NCBI GenBank assembly: GCA_038245725.1
Contig: JBBRSD010000015.1
Location: 1 to 16,773, forward strand
Origin: JBBRSD01 sp038245725
GTDB taxonomy: Bacteria > Actinomycetota > Coriobacteriia > Anaerosomatales > JAAXUF01
Direction of reading: 5' to 3'
DNA: 16,773 bases
The notes beneath the pieces were generated by a model. It did no database searches and was not told the DNA's origin. It saw only the letters and a program-made list of their open reading frames with translations. The first letter of the stretch is position 1. Each line of letters opens with the position of its first letter. Positions 13,810 through 16,773 of the stretch are shown in pieces. The translations under genes were made by a program, and so were the position numbers.

Positions 13810-15215
13810 GCGAAGCGAACCTCGGCAAGCGAGCCGTCGGGTTCGACCGCGACGACACGGTGGTGCCCGGTGTCGGCCACGAGCAGCTCGGCGCCGTTGC
13901 TGAAGACGCCTCCGGGTTCGCGCAGCGAGCCCTTCTCGCCCGCCTCTCCCGACCACGGCGAGCACTCCTTCGTCTGCGGATCGACGAGCTTGAGGCGGTC
14001 GTTGTAGGTGTCGGCCACCGCTAGAACGCCGCCGTGCACGGCGACGTCCTCGCAATGCTGAAGCTGGACGTGCCGGCCCACACCAAAACGATCGCCGAAC
14101 TCGAACAGGCCGGTGCCCACGATCGTATGGACCGAGTCACCCCCCACGGTTCGGATGGCGGACGACTCGCAGTCCGCGAACGCGAGTGCGGCGTCGGGCA
14201 GCGGCGCGAGTCCCGTGGGCTGAGCGAGGGCCGCCCGGGCAGCGCTGCCATCTTCGATCGCCTCGCCGCCGAAACCCGCGAGCAGCGAGAGCGCACCGGC
14301 ATCCACGTCGAGCGTCCAGAGCTGATGCGCGCCGGCCATCGCAATCGCGAGGCGCCCTCCCGACGCAGCGAGCCCCCACGGCGAGCGCAGCTCCGTCACG
14401 AGCGCGAGCCCTGGATCGATCGCGCCGCTCCCGAGGTCGCCGGTGCCCGCCACGCGCACGCGCTCGCCTTCCCCGATACGCGACACGGAATGCGCTCTGC
14501 GGTCCGCGACATAGATGCGGCCGCCAAGCGAGGCCAGGCCGCGCGGCTCGACGAAGCCGCCATGCTCGGCAACCACGGAGGCGGTCTTCTCGGCGGGGTT
14601 CCAAGCGCACTCGAGGACGCGGCCGTGCCCGGTGTCGGCGACCCACAGCTTGCCTCCGTCGACGATCGCCCGCGTCGGGAAGCGCAGGAAGCCCTCGTGC
14701 CGCCGCAGCGTCGTCGGCGCGGTGGGATCCGGCCCCGGCACCAGCGTGCCGCGCGACCTCGCGCGCTCGACCACGCGCTCGATCTCGGCGCTCAAGGCCT
14801 CGAGCGGCGCCTCGCCGGGAGCCACGAACGCGATGTGGCCTTCGGGGTCGATGGCGATGAGCGTCGGCCACGCGTTGACGGCGAAATCCCGCCAGACTCG
14901 GAACTGGCGATCGTTGACGACCGCATGCACGACGCCGAGCCGGTCGCACGCTTCAGCGATGCGCTCGGTCACGCGTTCGGTGATGAACTTGCCGGCGTGC
15001 ACGCCGATGACCGTCAGCGTGTCTGCGAAACGCTCCTCAAGCTCCCGAACACGCGGGAGCACATGCATGCAGTTGATTCAACCGTACGTCCAGAAGTCGA
15101 GGAGCACGACCCGGCCACGCAGGTCCGAAAGGCGCACGGGCCCATCGGTCCCGATCCAGTCGAGCCCTTCTCGGAACTCGGACGCGTGCACGAGCCCCGT
15201 GGGAATCGAAACCAT
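13806..15215 (-). CDS. Probable selenocysteine-containing NHLRC2-like thioredoxin/NHL-repeat protein (in-frame UGA)
   Basis: The frame from the ATG at 15215 encodes about 469 residues if the UGA at 15080-15078 is read through. GAAGGGG lies about 8 bases before the ATG; another ATG at 15245 lacks a ribosome site. Residues 27-60 read VRLSDLRGRVVLLDFWTYG, UGA, then INCMHVLPRVRELE. This is the NHLRC2-type thioredoxin domain, where relatives have CINCMH; the UGA is codon 46 and Cys is at 49, giving UxxC. Downstream, IGVHAGKF, VVNDRQFRVW and the cis-Pro motif AWPTLIAIDP (about 115-124) complete the fold. NHL repeats fill about residues 165-465 (WVADTGHGRVLE, RIYVADRRAHSVSR, LLVADTGHHRVVAVEP). There is no signal peptide, so it is probably cytoplasmic. 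A hairpin placed like a bacterial SECIS follows the UGA. Without Sec decoding only 45 residues would be made. The stop overlaps rpiA. A TGT/TGC-to-TGA sequencing error is the main alternative. Confidence 0.8.
15041..15060 (-). promoter_or_regulatory. Candidate bacterial SECIS hairpin downstream of the in-frame UGA
   Basis: On the minus strand GCTCCCG (15060-15054) and CGGGAGC (15047-15041) form a perfect 7-bp stem around the loop CGUGUU. The stem begins 17 nt after the UGA and the loop begins 24 nt after it. Bacterial SECIS elements are stem-loops just downstream of the UGA, commonly about 16-37 nt away, with a G among the first two loop bases. This hairpin meets both conditions. It also encodes part of VLPRVREL, so coding constraint contributes to the sequence. 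Confidence 0.6.
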
Positions 15216-15381
15216 CGCGCGCACCCCTTCGCGGCCAGCGGTCATGACAATGAGGTTGTTCCCGCCATCGGGTCTCCGCGATCATGCGGGGCGGCGCGGC
15301 AGCACGATTCTCGGCAAGCGAGGCGAAGCGATCGCCTCTCGCAGGTATCCTAGTGTTTCCCGCCGACCGAAGGACCCGCCC
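15216..15381. other. Divergent intergenic region upstream of the NHLRC2-like gene and the membrane protein gene
   Basis: Of these 166 bases, the part up to 15245 could belong to the NHLRC2-like gene if the earlier ATG is used. GAGGCG (15320-15325) and CGCCTC (15333-15338) form a 6-bp hairpin. TATCCT at 15346-15351 could be a -10 box for the plus-strand gene, but no good -35 is seen at the right distance. Confidence 0.3.
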
Positions 15382-15912
15382 ATGAAAGCGCGACGCCCCA
15401 GCAAATCCGAATGGACGCAACTCGCGGTCGTCGCCATCTTCGCGGTGGCAATGGCTTATGTGGAGTCAGCAGTAGTCGTATACCTGCGGACGAATTTCCG
15501 CATCACCGGGGAACTTCTGAACTTCACGCCCAGCCGTCACACCGTCTGGCTGTCCCTGAAGTACCTCACCCTGCTCAAGCCAGACGCGCTCAAACTCTTC
15601 CTGCCCAACCCGAAGCTCGCGCACATTGAAGTGGGCCGCGAGATCGCGACGATCGTGATGCTTGCTTCCATGGCTTGGATCGCCGGGCGCAACTGGAAGG
15701 CGCGGTTGGGGTACTTCCTGTGCGCTTTCGGCATCTGGGATATCGGCTATTACGCCTTCCTGCGCGTGCTGATCGGGTGGCCTGTTTCTTTGAAGAGCCT
15801 CGACGTGCTCTTCCTGATACCGGGTCCGTGGGTCTCCCCCGTGTTCATGCCGCTTGCGGTTTCGGTGCTCGCGCTCCTGCTCGGTGTCGCGCTCGTTCGG
15901 AGCAAAGGGTAA
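15382..15912 (+). CDS. Small integral membrane protein of unknown function
   Basis: The product has 176 residues, ATG start with AAGGA about 8 bases upstream. I see four hydrophobic helices: about 13-36 (LAVVAIFAVAMAYVESAVVV), 87-105 (IATIVMLASMAWIAG), 109-135 (GYFLCAFGIWDIGYYAFLRVLIGW) and 150-173 (VSPVFMPLAVSVLALLLGVALV). Conspicuous motifs are YVESAVVVYLR in the first helix, FGIWDIGYYAFLR in the third, and LDVLFLIPGPWVSPV. The acidic Glu and Asp inside membrane helices are likely functional. I have a general memory of similar hypothetical membrane proteins in other bacteria but know no assigned role. It stands alone, divergent from the NHLRC2-like gene and convergent with the surface-protein gene. 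Confidence 0.8.
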   Translation: MKARRPSKSEWTQLAVVAIFAVAMAYVESAVVVYLRTNFRITGELLNFTPSRHTVWLSLKYLTLLKPDALKLFLPNPKLAHIEVGREIATIVMLASMAWIAGRNWKARLGYFLCAFGIWDIGYYAFLRVLIGWPVSLKSLDVLFLIPGPWVSPVFMPLAVSVLALLLGVALVRSKG

Positions 15913-15982
15913 TCATAGCTTCGCATTCCAAGCGACGAACCAGCCGAGCATCCGAGCTTACAGATTGCGCGGGAACAAGAAG

Positions 15983-16012
15983 AAGGACGCCCGTTGGGCG
16001 CCCTTCCTGTTT
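15983..16012. terminator. Bidirectional rho-independent terminator between convergent genes
   Basis: AAGG-A-CGCCC (15983-15992) pairs with GGGCG-C-CCTT (15996-16005), giving a 9-bp stem with one A/C mismatch and a GTT loop. On plus it is followed by CCTGTTTG, and on minus by CTTCTTGTTC. It lies between the membrane protein stop and the surface-protein stop, where a shared terminator is expected. The remaining bases of this 118-base gap show nothing else. Confidence 0.65.
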
Positions 16013-16030
16013 GAGATACGGATCCGACCC

Positions 16031-16773
16031 CTAGCGACCGGCGACGGTAATCGTGGCCGAGGACGCCGTGGCCAGCGTCTCGCCAACTGTGAACCGAGCC
16101 TGGAAACGATACGTGCCTCGGTGCGTTGTGCGGAAACGGTACGCCCAATTTGCGCTTGTTGCAGCAGCGACCGGTCGATCTTCACCGTCGCCGTCGCTCG
16201 TCGCGGCGCGCGTGATAACGGTGGCGGCCAACGCCCACGTGGACGAGCCCGGCTTCTTGACATACAGCTGAACCTTTTCGCCGCCCGTTCCAGGGTTCAG
16301 CGCGCCGGACAGGACGGTGCTGCGGCCATGAGTGTGCCCGTGGTGCCCGTGTGAGCGGATGGTGACCGTGGTGGTGGTGCCACCGGACACCGGCGCCGTG
16401 ACAGTGAAGCTTGCGGTCTTGTGCATCTCGGAGTTGCCGGCGACGTCTACCGACCAGAACTCGATCGTGTGGGCGCCGAGGGCGGTCACGGCGATCGAGG
16501 TGCCTGCGGTCTGGGCGCCACCGTCGAGCTTGTAGTAGGTCGACGCCACGCCGGAGCCGGCGTCGGTCGCCGTGAGCTTGATGGCGGCTGCCGAGACGTA
16601 GGTCGCGACGGCGTCAGAGGTGGTGACAGGCGCGACGGTATCTGCGGGAGGCAGCGGCGCCGTGACAGTGAAGCTTGCGGTCTTGTGCATCTCGGAGTTG
16701 CCGGCGACGTCTACCGACCAGAACTCGATCGTGTGGGCGCCGAGGGCGGTCACGGCGATCGAGGTGCCTGCGG
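16031..16773 (-). CDS. Repeat surface protein with OmpL47-like Ig domains and His-rich linker (N-terminus beyond right edge)
   Basis: The frame is open from the right edge to a TAG at 16031, giving about 247 C-terminal residues. Repeats of 88 residues read TYYKLDGGAQTAGTSIAVTA, then LGAHTIEFWSVDVAGNSEMH and KTASFTVTAP. They resemble the OmpL47-type/bacterial Ig-like domains found in tandem on secreted proteins. Between them lies DTVAPVTTSDAVATYVSAAA. After the last repeat comes a Thr/Val stretch and a His-rich segment, IRSHGHHGHTHGRS. A final beta-rich domain of about 100 residues follows (VQLYVKKPGSSTWALAATVI, RTTHRGTYRFQARFTVGE), ending ATITVAGR. No C-terminal anchor motif or transmembrane helix is visible, so attachment must lie elsewhere or the protein is secreted. 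The catalytic or binding role of the missing N-terminal part is unknown. Confidence 0.85.
   Translation of the reverse strand, partial: AGTSIAVTALGAHTIEFWSVDVAGNSEMHKTASFTVTAPLPPADTVAPVTTSDAVATYVSAAAIKLTATDAGSGVASTYYKLDGGAQTAGTSIAVTALGAHTIEFWSVDVAGNSEMHKTASFTVTAPVSGGTTTTVTIRSHGHHGHTHGRSTVLSGALNPGTGGEKVQLYVKKPGSSTWALAATVITRAATSDGDGEDRPVAAATSANWAYRFRTTHRGTYRFQARFTVGETLATASSATITVAGR
16391..16509 (-). repeat. 119-bp identical direct repeat, copy A
   Basis: These 119 bases are identical by eye to 16655-16773. They encode the end of one OmpL47-like repeat, from AGTSIAVTA through SFTVTAP. The two copies are exactly 264 bases (88 codons) apart, so the reading frame is kept. Confidence 0.85.
16655..16773 (-). 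repeat. 119-bp identical direct repeat, copy B (runs to window edge)
   Basis: This is the second copy of the identical segment. It ends only because the window ends, so the true repeat unit is probably the full 264 bases and more copies may lie beyond the edge. Confidence 0.85.

Noticed and set aside
13806..15068. NHL protein starting at the ATG at 15068
   Set aside because: That start lies inside the thioredoxin motif (INC-MHVLP) and would remove the first beta strand and the redox centre. Conserved sequence continues upstream of the UGA in the same frame.
15078..15080. UGA read as tryptophan or glycine through a variant genetic code
   Set aside because: UGA ends several genes here at sensible places (TerC-family, UbiA and the NHLRC2-like gene itself), and the family residue at this column is the redox Cys.
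14034..15353. 439-codon plus-strand frame opposite the NHLRC2-like gene
   Set aside because: The minus-strand frame has thioredoxin and NHL motifs, whereas this one has biased, motif-free composition.
1..16773. CRISPR array, tRNA or rRNA genes, insertion sequences, phage genes
   Set aside because: No regularly spaced short repeats, cloverleaf-like sequences, transposase motifs or terminal inverted repeats were seen. The repeats present are coding repeats of surface proteins.

Overview
The window is GC-rich DNA (roughly 60-65% G+C by eye) with short intergenic gaps, many GTG starts and 4-base gene overlaps. Gene content is a multiheme c-type cytochrome with beta-propeller and TPR partners, a cupredoxin lipoprotein, quinone-type UbiA/UbiE enzymes, a ferric-reductase-like flavocytochrome and very large Ser/Thr/Val-rich surface proteins. 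This fits a respiring, probably anaerobic high-GC bacterium. My inference is Actinomycetota, perhaps an uncultured Coriobacteriia-like lineage, but no marker gene settles it.

Layout. Positions 1-2422 (minus) hold the N-terminal part of a giant repeat surface protein. Positions 2490-6151 (minus) hold a respiratory or surface cluster in transcription order: TPR protein, NHL beta-propeller, seven-heme cytochrome, second TPR protein, then the repeat protein; the first three genes overlap. Positions 6418-7623 (plus) encode a secreted lysozyme-like protein with C-terminal DUF5648-like repeats; its Shine-Dalgarno sequence can be buried in a leader fold. Positions 7681-10665 (minus) encode a slipin, a TerC-family transporter and a ferric-reductase-like protein. 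Positions 10929-13096 (plus) encode a cupredoxin lipoprotein, a UbiA prenyltransferase and a UbiE methyltransferase; the last two overlap by 4 bases. Positions 13123-15215 (minus) encode an NHLRC2-like thioredoxin/NHL protein overlapping ribose-5-phosphate isomerase A. A small membrane protein (15382-15912, plus) and a second partial repeat surface protein (16031 to the right edge, minus) complete the window.

The most notable feature is in the NHLRC2-like gene. An in-frame UGA (15080-15078) replaces the first cysteine of the thioredoxin CxxC motif, giving TYG-UGA-INCMH where the family has TY-x-CINCMH. The gene continues downstream with intact thioredoxin and NHL domains. A perfect 7-bp hairpin begins 17 nt after the UGA, with a G in the second loop position, which fits a bacterial SECIS element. 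I read this as a probable selenocysteine (UxxC) protein that ordinary gene calling would truncate.

The cytochrome/propeller/TPR cluster, flanked by large surface proteins, looks like a cell-surface electron-transfer module. That role is inferred from gene content only.
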